Origin: Bog-473 sp963850095
GTDB lineage: Bacteria; Actinomycetota; Acidimicrobiia; Acidimicrobiales; RAAP-2
DNA length: 64,000 nt
Reading direction: 5' to 3'
Assembly: GCA_963850095.1 (NCBI GenBank)
Contig: CAWKJX010000012.1
Location: 379,972 to 443,971 of the forward strand
In this document: positions 9,767-17,637 of the stretch, in pieces
Position numbering within the stretch: the stretch's first letter is position 1
How the letters are laid out: each line of letters starts with the position of its first letter
Notes under the pieces: generated by a model
Databases searched by the model: none
What the model saw: the letters and a program-made list of their open reading frames with translations, nothing else
Told to the model about the DNA's origin: nothing
Program-made: the position numbers and the translations under genes

Positions 9767-10789
9767 ATGAGGACTGAAGTGGAACCACCCCGCCGAGCAG
9801 TCATGGCGGACGTCGCCCGACGTGCCGGAGTCTCGGTCATGACGGTGTCCCGGGTACTCAACGGTTACCCGGGCGTTGCCCTCGTCACGAGGCGGCGCGT
9901 GGAGAAGGCGATGACGGCCCTCGACTATCGCGCCAACACTGCAGCACGGGTTCTCGCGGGCGGGCGGTCCAGAACATTGGGAGTCATCGCGGTCGAGACC
10001 GAGCAGTTTGGTCCTTCGCACACGCTTTTTGGGATTGAGGCGGCCGCTCGGGACGCGGGCCACAAGGTCACGTTTGTGACGGCGAGCCCGGGCGGCGGTG
10101 ACATGTCGAGCACCCTCGAGCACCTCCGGACGTCCGATGTGGAGGGAGTGATCGTCGTCGCCCCTGTCCGCCAGGTGGTCGATGCGATCACCGGCGTAGA
10201 CCCCGGAGTGCCACTTGTGGTCGTGGGTGGCGATCCCGAAATGGTCGTCGCCACGGTCACCATCGATCAACAGGCAGGTGGACGCCTGGCGACCGAACAT
10301 CTCCTCAATTTGGGACATACGACCGTCCACCACGTACGCGGGCCGAAGGACTGGATCGATGCCGACGCCCGGGTGCGCGGGTGGGGTGATGCCCTGCGCT
10401 CGGGCAAGGCACCTCGACGCCGCGTGATCGTTGGTGACTGGGGTGCACGAAGCGGCTATGCCGCCGGTTTACGTCTTGCTCGCGAGCCCGGTGTAACTGC
10501 GGTCTTCGCGGCTAACGACCAGATGGCGCTCGGCGTTATCCGCGCCTTTCACGACGGAGGCCGTCGGGTCCCAGCTGATGTGAGCGTGGTCGGCTTCGAC
10601 GACACGCCAGAGTCCGCCTACTTCGTCCCAGCTCTGACGACCATTCGTCAGAATCTTGGCGAGGTAGGCCGGCGCAGCGTGCAGCTCATTCTTTCGATGA
10701 TCGACGACACCGTGACCGAGCGGCATGTTGTAGTGGCTGCGGGGCTGGTCGAACGCGAGAGCACGTCTCCGCCGGGCTCGCTCCATTGA
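9767..10789 (+). CDS. LacI-family transcriptional regulator
   Basis: The 340-residue regulator has the LacI helix-turn-helix (VMADVARRAGVSVMTVSRVL, residues 12-31) followed by a sugar-binding-type domain (TLGVIAVETEQFG; VFAANDQMALGVIRAF; SVVGFDDTPESAYF; PALTTIRQNL). It starts at an ATG 27 bases after xylulokinase and is probably the last gene of that transcription unit. The two similar palindromes at 7055 and 16291 flank the xyl genes and the GH2 operon, so this protein is the likeliest common repressor. It ends 22 bases from the convergent GHMP kinase. Confidence 0.93.
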   Translation: MRTEVEPPRRAVMADVARRAGVSVMTVSRVLNGYPGVALVTRRRVEKAMTALDYRANTAARVLAGGRSRTLGVIAVETEQFGPSHTLFGIEAAARDAGHKVTFVTASPGGGDMSSTLEHLRTSDVEGVIVVAPVRQVVDAITGVDPGVPLVVVGGDPEMVVATVTIDQQAGGRLATEHLLNLGHTTVHHVRGPKDWIDADARVRGWGDALRSGKAPRRRVIVGDWGARSGYAAGLRLAREPGVTAVFAANDQMALGVIRAFHDGGRRVPADVSVVGFDDTPESAYFVPALTTIRQNLGEVGRRSVQLILSMIDDTVTERHVVVAAGLVERESTSPPGSLH

Positions 10790-10811
10790 CCCTCAATCGG
10801 ATGACAAATGC

Positions 10812-11912
10812 TCAGCGGATCAGCTCACCGACGCCATCGAGCGCGCCACGGTCACAGAGGACCACGACGGTGCCTCCACAGCCGCCACCGCTCGTGCGGG
10901 CCCCGTAAACGCCCGGCCTCGCCAGAGCTTCCTCCACCACGGTGGTGGCGGCTGGATGGCCAAGCCCCATACTGTCGTAGCCGGCATGGCTCGCGGCCAT
11001 AGCAACTCCCACCGTTGGCGCGTCCTCCTCACGGAGTGCCGCCAAGACCACGGCGCCCCGCCGATGCTCTTCCCCACCAAACCTCGTCGAGGCGCGCACG
11101 GGGTACAGCTGACTCCCGTCCACGGCGGTGGCGCTATCGCCATGGTCACTCCAGCGGTCGATGAACTCCGACCCGCTGAGGACCTCGGGGAGGGACTCCA
11201 CCGCGGACGCTGGCAACTCGCTTACCCACGCCCACGAATGCCCCGTGGCATCCTCGACCATCCGCTTGCCCATAAACGCGGCCGCCCTCGCCCGGCGGTA
11301 GGGGTCCCCCCCGACGTCGTGCGCCACGCCGGTGGGCCAGCCCACGACCTCGAGCGCGTCCGGGAGGGCCACCGCCTTGGCGACGGAGGCCGGACGGCAG
11401 AGAATCGGGAGCACAGCGTCCCGAACTCCCATGGCCACTGCCACCTGATCCATGATTCCGCACGGGGCACCGACGACCTGGTTCTCTGCCTCCTGGCATA
11501 GAGCGGCCAGGCGGAGCGGAGGAACGGATTCTGCTCCCAGGGCGCGGGCGGTGGCCACCTCGAGCGCCGCACTCGATGCCACGCCGACCGATGCCGGCAG
11601 GTCCGACGAGACCGTCACGGTCCCCTGCACCTTGTCGATGACGCGATGACGCAGAAGGACCACAGCGACGCCGATCACGTAATGCGTCCATCGTGGCAGC
11701 GGCGCTAAGACCTCCCGAACAGTCTCGTAGGGCAGGCTCGCCAGCTGAGCAAGCTCGTCGGCCGAAAGCCTGGCAGGACCCACCTCGAAGTCACCGACGC
11801 CAACGACGTCAACCTGTGCCGACTGACGGGTCGGCATCTCCAGCACGAGCGCTCCGGAATAGTCCGCCACACCCCCAAGCAGGTCGAGACGGCCGGGTGC
11901 GCTACCCCGCAC
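10812..11912 (-). CDS. GHMP sugar-1-kinase resembling plant L-arabinokinase
   Basis: This 366-residue GHMP kinase probably phosphorylates the anomeric carbon of a sugar. It begins APGRLDLLGGVADYSG (residues 5-20). True galactokinases have GEHTDY at this point, whereas the kinase domain of plant L-arabinokinase (ARA1) has GGIADYSG. Later blocks also parallel ARA1: ALCQEAENQVVGAPCGIMDQ, VAHDVGGDPYRRARAAAFMG, and YGARTSGGGCGGTVVV. Loss of the glutamate that contacts the galactose 6-hydroxyl fits L-arabinose, which lacks that group. The start is GTG at 11912, overlapping the phosphatase gene by 11 bases. It is the last gene of the GH2-GalT-phosphatase operon. The family is certain; the substrate (L-arabinose or D-galactose) is inference. 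Confidence 0.82.
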   Translation of the reverse strand: MRGSAPGRLDLLGGVADYSGALVLEMPTRQSAQVDVVGVGDFEVGPARLSADELAQLASLPYETVREVLAPLPRWTHYVIGVAVVLLRHRVIDKVQGTVTVSSDLPASVGVASSAALEVATARALGAESVPPLRLAALCQEAENQVVGAPCGIMDQVAVAMGVRDAVLPILCRPASVAKAVALPDALEVVGWPTGVAHDVGGDPYRRARAAAFMGKRMVEDATGHSWAWVSELPASAVESLPEVLSGSEFIDRWSDHGDSATAVDGSQLYPVRASTRFGGEEHRRGAVVLAALREEDAPTVGVAMAASHAGYDSMGLGHPAATTVVEEALARPGVYGARTSGGGCGGTVVVLCDRGALDGVGELIR

Positions 11913-12825
11913 CGAGCCCGTCCACGAGCTCGGCCAGGATCGGCGAGATCGTCGCTGCCAGAACCTCGTTGGCGTATCCGACCCAGGCCACAGGCGACGT
12001 CGTGTCCAGTGGCGCGTCCAGCGGCTGTCCCCACGGGTCCGTGACTACGCCACCGGCCTCGGTCAGCAGCATGGAGGTACACAGGTCGTAGGGATGGCAG
12101 GCGAAAGCCTCGGAATTGATCAACGGGCGGAGGTCGGCGACGAACCGGTCGCGGCCCGTCATCAGTTCGTGGAGCTGGCCTCCACTCGAGATGTACTCAT
12201 CTTCAAAAACGGTGTCACAGCCAATGCGGCGGAAGAGCTCCGCTTCGAACGCCGCCAGTGCGACCTTTCCGGGGAGGAAGAACTTAGCGAGACCACTGAA
12301 GCTGTGGTCGAGGTGGGACGCCGACGAAGGTCGTTCGTCCAGGAGCGCCCTCGTCCCTTCCCGCAAGTCGATGCGCTCCGCGACGAGACCTCCCGCACGC
12401 GTGCCGCTGACCTGATCGGCGGCACCCTGCTTCGACGTCGGGAGTTCGGTCATGGCGGCCGCCACGATGTCGGCCAGCGAGCCTTCCGGTGGCGCCGCAG
12501 CGGCAAGGCACCAGGCGGACCGCTTGTCGTACATCAAGCCACGTGTCCCGTCGATGGTGTCGACGATCACCGTCCAAGCGGGCGCAGCTCCGACAATGAC
12601 CGGTTCTTCAAGGCCCTCAGAAACGATTCTGACATCGGGCCAGTGCTCCTCGAACCACGCCACCAGCGCGTCGTCTGCCACGCGGTCGATGGCATAGATG
12701 GTGTCCGCCGCGGTCTGACCCGCTATAGCGGACATGTTTATGCCACGAGCCTCGGTGACCAGCGTGCGCACGTGATCGCCCAGCGCGCACAACAGGCGCC
12801 GAGCGTCGTCAGGCCCGGGCGGCAC
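11902..12825 (-). CDS. Inositol-monophosphatase-family sugar phosphatase
   Basis: The 307-residue protein has IMPase superfamily metal-site motifs: SEGLEEP for the first glutamate, VDTIDGTRGL (family D-P-x-D-G-T with Pro replaced by Thr), and HPYDLCTSMLLTEAGG near the C-terminus. The family removes phosphate from inositol phosphates, fructose-1,6-bisphosphate, PAP or other sugar phosphates using Mg2+. It starts with GTG at 12825, overlaps the GalT-like gene upstream by 17 bases and the GHMP kinase downstream by 11. Co-translation with a sugar-1-kinase suggests a sugar-phosphate substrate, which is inference. Confidence 0.82.
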   Translation of the reverse strand: MPPGPDDARRLLCALGDHVRTLVTEARGINMSAIAGQTAADTIYAIDRVADDALVAWFEEHWPDVRIVSEGLEEPVIVGAAPAWTVIVDTIDGTRGLMYDKRSAWCLAAAAPPEGSLADIVAAAMTELPTSKQGAADQVSGTRAGGLVAERIDLREGTRALLDERPSSASHLDHSFSGLAKFFLPGKVALAAFEAELFRRIGCDTVFEDEYISSGGQLHELMTGRDRFVADLRPLINSEAFACHPYDLCTSMLLTEAGGVVTDPWGQPLDAPLDTTSPVAWVGYANEVLAATISPILAELVDGLGAG

Positions 12826-13792
12826 GGAGCTCCGCTGCTTTCTCGTCGGGATCGGACTCGTTCGTCATCGACCCTCCCCCGACTTCGGGGCCAGCCAGAT
12901 ACTTAAGCAGTCCGGGCGTCCGGAGAGGCGGGTGCAGCTCGATATGAAATGGGTAGTCGGGGTACTCACCCACCGGAGCTTGGTGCACCGCCAGAACATA
13001 GGGAAGCCGGAACCCCCACAATGCATCGTAGAGCCGCACGACCTCACGCAAGACGAGTGCCAGTGAGCGGCATTCGTTCTCGTCGAGGTCGATGAGCGAC
13101 GTCGCGGGCCGAAGCGGCAGAATATGCACCTCGTAGGCGTAGAGCGCGAACCAGGGGACGCAGGCAAAGAAGTGCGACCCCTCCGCGACAACCCGGGGTC
13201 CCGACCGCTCGCGGTCGATGACATCGCCCAACAGAGAGTGGCCGGTGTCCCGGCGATGGTCCAGAGCAACCTCTGCTTCGCGCGCCATCGTGGCGTAGAC
13301 CATCGATCCGGCGTAGATCTGGCAGTGAGGATGTGGGTTGGAGGTGCCCACCAGCGCCCCCCGGTTCTCGAAGATCAGCACATGTTCGACGCCGTCCTGC
13401 GACTGGAGGAATCGCGTGCGCTCGCACCAGGTGGCGACCACCGCGGTCACCTCGTCGTCGGTCAGGTCAGCCAGGGACCGCGTTGGGTCATGGTGGTAGC
13501 AGACGACTTCGGCCGTCCCCAAGGCGCGTTGTGTCCGGTACAGGCTGTCCGTCGGACTCGGCTCCGGAGCCTCCGGAGAGAACACCGGGAGGTCGTTCGT
13601 GAACACGTACACCCCGTGGTAGTCGGGGTTGGTGCCAGTGAGACGCGTGCCGCCTGGGGCCAGCGCGTTGTCAGGCGCCGGCGTGGGCTCGTCGGGCGCC
13701 ACCGCCGCACCGATCCACGGACGATCGCCCCGGTGTGAGGTGAAGAGGACCCATGTGCCTCGGAACGGGTGCCATCGCACCTCCCAGACCAT
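12809..13792 (-). CDS. galT: Galactose-1-phosphate uridylyltransferase-like (HIT superfamily)
   Basis: The family transfers UMP between UDP-glucose and galactose 1-phosphate. The 327-residue protein has FENRGALVGTSNPHPHCQIY, which matches the GalT active site with the His-Pro-His nucleophile triad, but the usual HPHGQ reads HPHCQ. VPWFALYAYEVHILP and PVGEYPDYPFHIELHPP cover the second zinc/histidine region. I chose the ATG at 13792 because 44 further upstream residues overlap the GH2 gene and show no similarity. The gene lies 8 bases after GH2. Next to an arabinokinase-like kinase, the acceptor could be L-arabinose 1-phosphate rather than galactose 1-phosphate. Confidence 0.86.
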   Translation of the reverse strand: MVWEVRWHPFRGTWVLFTSHRGDRPWIGAAVAPDEPTPAPDNALAPGGTRLTGTNPDYHGVYVFTNDLPVFSPEAPEPSPTDSLYRTQRALGTAEVVCYHHDPTRSLADLTDDEVTAVVATWCERTRFLQSQDGVEHVLIFENRGALVGTSNPHPHCQIYAGSMVYATMAREAEVALDHRRDTGHSLLGDVIDRERSGPRVVAEGSHFFACVPWFALYAYEVHILPLRPATSLIDLDENECRSLALVLREVVRLYDALWGFRLPYVLAVHQAPVGEYPDYPFHIELHPPLRTPGLLKYLAGPEVGGGSMTNESDPDEKAAELRAARA

Positions 13793-13800
13793 CTGCTGGG

Positions 13801-16266
13801 TCAGGCCCGCGCGTCGATGTGGACGTACTGAGGTTCGCATCCCTCCGCTGTGGCAGTGACGGTGATCCGTCCCGGTCCGGTGGGGCGGACCACAGCCAAC
13901 GCCCGGCCATCGAAGGTCGTGCAACGAGGGAGGGTGAACGGCTCTTCACTCATTGGATTGGCCGAGCCCAGCGCCTGCAGCACCCCGGGGCCGCCGACCG
14001 CGACCTCCACTGGGCGGGCACCTGTTCCAAGCGGCACGCCCTCGGAGTCGACCAGTGTCAGTGAGACGAAGGCCAGGTCGTGGGAGTCCGCGGCGATCTC
14101 AGCACGGTCGACTTCAGCTTCGAGATGCGCCGACCCACTGGCCGAACGGATCTCGGTCCGGCCGCACTCGGTGCCGCGCCGCCAGGCCACCGCCTCAATG
14201 CGGCCCGGCTCGAACACGGTCTCGAAGACCGCCCGATAGCGAGCGGTTTTGCCCGCTGGCTGCGTGCCCACCGATTTGCCGTTCACGAACACCTCCACTT
14301 CGTCCGCGTCGGCGTAGACCTCGACTGTGACGGGGGCCTTCTCGTGGCCCTCCCAGCTCCAGCAAGGGACGACGTCACTCCAGGACCACGGCGTCGCCCC
14401 AAACAGCTGACCATGATGCTCGGGCCGTCCCACGGCGATGTAGGGATCCGTTCGGAACCCGAAGACGATCTCCCGGTAATACGACTGAGGTCGGCGGTGC
14501 CCGGTGATGTCGATGTCGCCGCACCAAGCGGTCAACCAGGGATAGTCGCCCTGGAAGGCGGCGGGTGCGGCCGACTCTCCAGGTGCCGCGTAGACCGTTC
14601 GGCCGATCCCGGCTTCGCCCAGGTAGTCCCAGCCGGTCCAGACGAAGTCGCCGATGACGTGGGGGTTGTCGACGACGCCCGCCCAACCGGTGTCGATGGC
14701 AGCTGGATGCGTCTCACTGGCGACGATCACCCGGTTCGGATAGAGCTCGCCATCGATCTCGAACCGTGACTCCATGTAGTTGTAGCCGGCGACATCGAGA
14801 TACGAAAGCGTCTCGGCGGACTTGGTGGCAACAACGGGCGACGTCATCAGCTGGGAGAGGAAGTCCGCCAGGTCGGTCATGGCCGTATTGATGCCGGTTT
14901 CCTCACCGGCCTCTGCGGCCTGGTGTGCCCTTCCCTCGTCAATGCTCTTTCTGAGCTCGGCCATCAGTTCCGGCCCGCCGATGAGCAGGCCACTCACGGC
15001 TTCGGTGACCAAGCGAGTCCCGTCGAGCGAGCGAACCTTCTCGGCCAGGGCCCGACCCAGCCGGGCGCCATAGGGCCGGCCTGCCTCGGGGACTTCGTTC
15101 CCGATGCTGTACATGATCACGCTGGGATGATTGCGGTCCTTGCGCACCATGGCAGCGATGTCGGCGTCCCACCAGTCGGGAAAGCGCAGCGCATAGTCGA
15201 ACTCGCTCTTGGGCTCCGCCCACATGTCGAAGGCCTCGTCCATCACCATGACCCCGAGTCGATCGCAGGCCGCCAACATGCCCTGGCTCATCGGGTTGTG
15301 TGCGCTCCTGATGGCGTTGAACCCGGCCGCCTTCAGAATCGCGACCCGGCGCTCCTCGGCCCGGTTGATGGCGCTTGCGCCGAGCGGGCCATTGTCGTGG
15401 TGCACGCACGCACCGCGCAGGAGGATGGGCTCACCGTTGATGCGCAGGCCGCGCACCGGGTCGAGTGCCAAGGTCCGCATGCCGAACGTTGTCGTCTCCG
15501 TGTCCAGAGTCTCTTCGCCATCGGCCAGTGTGACCCGGCATGTGTACAGATACGGATCATCAGGACCCCACCGGCGCGGGTTGGACACGGCCAGCCGGTG
15601 GCGCACCACTGCCGTCTCGCCCGCGACGATGCTGGCTGGCGCGCTGGAAAGCGCGACGACCGTTCCGTCCGCAGTGAGCAATTCGACGGCAACCATGGCG
15701 GTGGAGTCGGAGTTCGAGTGATTGCAGACCTCGGTGGCAACAGCGACCACAGCCATGTCCTCATCGAGCTCTGGCGTCGTGACTTGCAGACCCTGAGATT
15801 CCAGATGGACCCGCCCAGCCCGAAGCAACCAGACGTTGCGGTGGATCCCGGCACCCGAATACCACCGACTGTCCTCGTGGACGCGTGCTTCGACCCTGAC
15901 TTCGTTGGGTTCACCGAAGCGGAGGAGATGGTCGATCGGCACGACGAAGCCCGAATAGCCGTAGGGACGATGCGTCGCCAGTTCGTCGTTGACGAACACG
16001 CGGGCGTCGCGGTACACGCCCTCGAACTCCAAGAGGATGCACGCGTTCACGTCTTCCGCCGACACGTCGAGCGTCCGCGTGTATCGCCACACACCGCCCA
16101 GGAAGAACCCCGATGACGGGCTCCCGGACGGCGAGCGCTCCCCGCCGATCATGGCGTCGTGAGGAAGGGTTACCGGCGTGGGCTCGGGCGCCAGACCCAT
16201 CCGCTCGGTAAACCGATTCGTCTTTTGGTCGACGGCCCAGCCGTGGTTGAGTGCAGTGCGCTCCAT
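13801..16266 (-). CDS. Glycoside hydrolase family 2, beta-galactosidase-like
   Basis: This 821-residue enzyme has the full GH2 layout: a jelly-roll sugar-binding domain (LGGVWRYTRTLDV; SRWYSGAGIHRNVWLL), an immunoglobulin-like domain (FGMRTLALDPVRGLRINGEP), a TIM barrel with RSAHNPMSQGML, and C-terminal beta-sandwich domains (VTVEVYADADEVEVFVNGKS). The acid/base glutamate is in SIGNEVPE near residue 387 and the nucleophile in ASETHP near 516. It lacks the GUS N-x-K motif, so it is not a glucuronidase. No signal peptide is visible. It heads a four-gene minus-strand operon with GalT-like, phosphatase and GHMP kinase genes, and a LacI-type palindrome lies 25 bases upstream. Beta-galactoside or alpha-L-arabinopyranoside hydrolysis would both fit. 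Confidence 0.9.
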   Translation of the reverse strand: MERTALNHGWAVDQKTNRFTERMGLAPEPTPVTLPHDAMIGGERSPSGSPSSGFFLGGVWRYTRTLDVSAEDVNACILLEFEGVYRDARVFVNDELATHRPYGYSGFVVPIDHLLRFGEPNEVRVEARVHEDSRWYSGAGIHRNVWLLRAGRVHLESQGLQVTTPELDEDMAVVAVATEVCNHSNSDSTAMVAVELLTADGTVVALSSAPASIVAGETAVVRHRLAVSNPRRWGPDDPYLYTCRVTLADGEETLDTETTTFGMRTLALDPVRGLRINGEPILLRGACVHHDNGPLGASAINRAEERRVAILKAAGFNAIRSAHNPMSQGMLAACDRLGVMVMDEAFDMWAEPKSEFDYALRFPDWWDADIAAMVRKDRNHPSVIMYSIGNEVPEAGRPYGARLGRALAEKVRSLDGTRLVTEAVSGLLIGGPELMAELRKSIDEGRAHQAAEAGEETGINTAMTDLADFLSQLMTSPVVATKSAETLSYLDVAGYNYMESRFEIDGELYPNRVIVASETHPAAIDTGWAGVVDNPHVIGDFVWTGWDYLGEAGIGRTVYAAPGESAAPAAFQGDYPWLTAWCGDIDITGHRRPQSYYREIVFGFRTDPYIAVGRPEHHGQLFGATPWSWSDVVPCWSWEGHEKAPVTVEVYADADEVEVFVNGKSVGTQPAGKTARYRAVFETVFEPGRIEAVAWRRGTECGRTEIRSASGSAHLEAEVDRAEIAADSHDLAFVSLTLVDSEGVPLGTGARPVEVAVGGPGVLQALGSANPMSEEPFTLPRCTTFDGRALAVVRPTGPGRITVTATAEGCEPQYVHIDARA

Positions 16267-16290
16267 TTTGCCATCTTAGGGCGGATGCGA

Positions 16291-16304
16291 TGTTATCGCT
16301 ATCA
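16291..16304. promoter_or_regulatory. LacI-type operator candidate upstream of the GH2 operon
   Basis: Read on the minus strand the site is TGATAGCGATAACA. It matches the palindrome at 7055 at 11 of 14 positions and lies 25 bases before the GH2 start codon. The pair suggests one LacI repressor controls both the xylose genes and this operon. The second arm is imperfect (TAACA instead of TATCA). Confidence 0.4.
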
Positions 16305-16393
16305 TGCCCATACTCCCAGGTAGCTCTACACGAAGATGGAGTGGATTACTGCGTAGTTCGGCCTCTCTACCGAATTCGCCCTCATACTCACGG

Positions 16394-17245
16394 TCATCCG
16401 GAGCCGGCGAGGAATGGGTAGATGCGAGTGAAGTCGGCTCCTGGCTCCGCCTCAGCGAACCGCTCCCACACCGAGATCGTCGACGGCGCTAGGGCTGAAG
16501 GGGACCCCTGCGCCTCGACCGCGCCGACAAAGAGGCGCAGATCCTTGGCCATCAGCAAGTTGGTAAACCCGGCGGCGTAGCGCCCTGTCAGCACATGCGT
16601 CGGGAACTTGTCGCTGGTCGCCCCGCTCTGTCCGCTGGACGCGTTGAGCACCTCGAGCATTGTGGCCATGTCGAGTCCGACCGACAATCCGAAGGCCACC
16701 GCCTCGCTAGTCGCCGCCAGGGCCGTGGCCGAGAGGAAGTTGTTGGCCAGCTTCAGCGCCTGCGCCATGCCCGGCCGGTCCCCCACCCGCCGCCGGCGGT
16801 CGCTGAGCCCCGCCAGCACTGGTTCGACCTCTGTGCAGACCTCATCCGTTCCGGCGTACATGACAGAGAGCGTGCGAGCGAGCGCACCTGCCACTCCGCC
16901 CGATACCGGGGCGTCGACGTAGCCGATGCGGACCGCTGCTAGGAGCTCATCGACAGCTCGCGCCGCGGTCACTCCGATGGTCGAGGTGTCGACGATGTTT
17001 GTGATCCGACGTCCGGAAGCTGCCGCCAGTGCCTCCGCCACCTGCTCCGAAGCGCTCCCGTCGGGCAGGCTGAGCACGACGACGTCGGCGCGCCTGGCGA
17101 CCTCGTCGAGGCTGAGGAAGGTTGCGCCGTCGGGGCTGCGTTCGGAGCCGGCGACATCGTGGGTGAGGACCTCGTGACCGGACGCCACCAGGTTGCCCGC
17201 CAGGACGCTGCCCATGTTGCCGAGCCCGACGAAGCCGACGGTCAC
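16394..17245 (-). CDS. NAD-binding beta-hydroxyacid dehydrogenase
   Basis: The 283-residue protein is of the 3-hydroxyisobutyrate/tartronate-semialdehyde reductase family. It has an N-terminal Rossmann motif (VGFVGLGNMGSVLAGNL), the substrate-binding DAPVSGGVAGALARTLSVMY, and LKLANNFLSATALAATSEA carrying the catalytic lysine region. The start is GTG at 17245, because the longer open frame upstream overlaps the CMD gene and is unrelated. It sits 2 bases after that gene and is last in the five-gene minus-strand operon. It probably oxidises a short hydroxyacid from the upstream steps; the exact substrate is unknown. Confidence 0.87.
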   Translation of the reverse strand: MTVGFVGLGNMGSVLAGNLVASGHEVLTHDVAGSERSPDGATFLSLDEVARRADVVVLSLPDGSASEQVAEALAAASGRRITNIVDTSTIGVTAARAVDELLAAVRIGYVDAPVSGGVAGALARTLSVMYAGTDEVCTEVEPVLAGLSDRRRRVGDRPGMAQALKLANNFLSATALAATSEAVAFGLSVGLDMATMLEVLNASSGQSGATSDKFPTHVLTGRYAAGFTNLLMAKDLRLFVGAVEAQGSPSALAPSTISVWERFAEAEPGADFTRIYPFLAGSG

Positions 17246-17247
17246 CC

Positions 17248-17631
17248 TCAGCTGCCTTGCTGCTCGGCCCGCACGGCGAGGAGAGCCCGCTTGGCCGCGT
17301 TCCCGGCCGGCGCGCCGCAGTAGGCCGCGATCTGAAAGAGCAGTTCGTCGAGCTCGTCGTCGGTCACGCCCGTACGGTCCTTGGCACCGACGTGGAGCCG
17401 GAACTCCTCCATGCGCCCGAGCGCGGCGGTCATGGCCACAACGAGGAGGCTGCGGTCGCGCGTACTCAGCGCTCCGCCGCGGGCCCACACGCCCCAGGCC
17501 ATGGACGTGATGTAGTCGCTGAACTCGCCCATGGTGGGGTTGGGGTCGGCCGCCTGGGCGTCGACGTAGGCGTCGCCTAGCATGGCGCGGCGCAGGGCGT
17601 GCGCCGCCTGCAGGTCGTCGTTCTCCGGCAC
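17248..17631 (-). CDS. Carboxymuconolactone decarboxylase-family protein
   Basis: The 127-residue protein matches the CMD/AhpD-like fold: LSTRDRSLLVVAMTAALGR, then EFRLHV and GVTDDELDELLFQIAAYCGAPAG. The E-x3-H pattern typical of CMD is kept, but there is no CxxC pair, so AhpD-type peroxidase activity is unlikely. It sits 6 bases after the amidohydrolase and 2 before the hydroxyacid dehydrogenase. The context suggests decarboxylation or lactone handling in a ring-cleavage type pathway, which is inference. Confidence 0.84.
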   Translation of the reverse strand: MPENDDLQAAHALRRAMLGDAYVDAQAADPNPTMGEFSDYITSMAWGVWARGGALSTRDRSLLVVAMTAALGRMEEFRLHVGAKDRTGVTDDELDELLFQIAAYCGAPAGNAAKRALLAVRAEQQGS

Positions 17632-17637
17632 GAGCGC

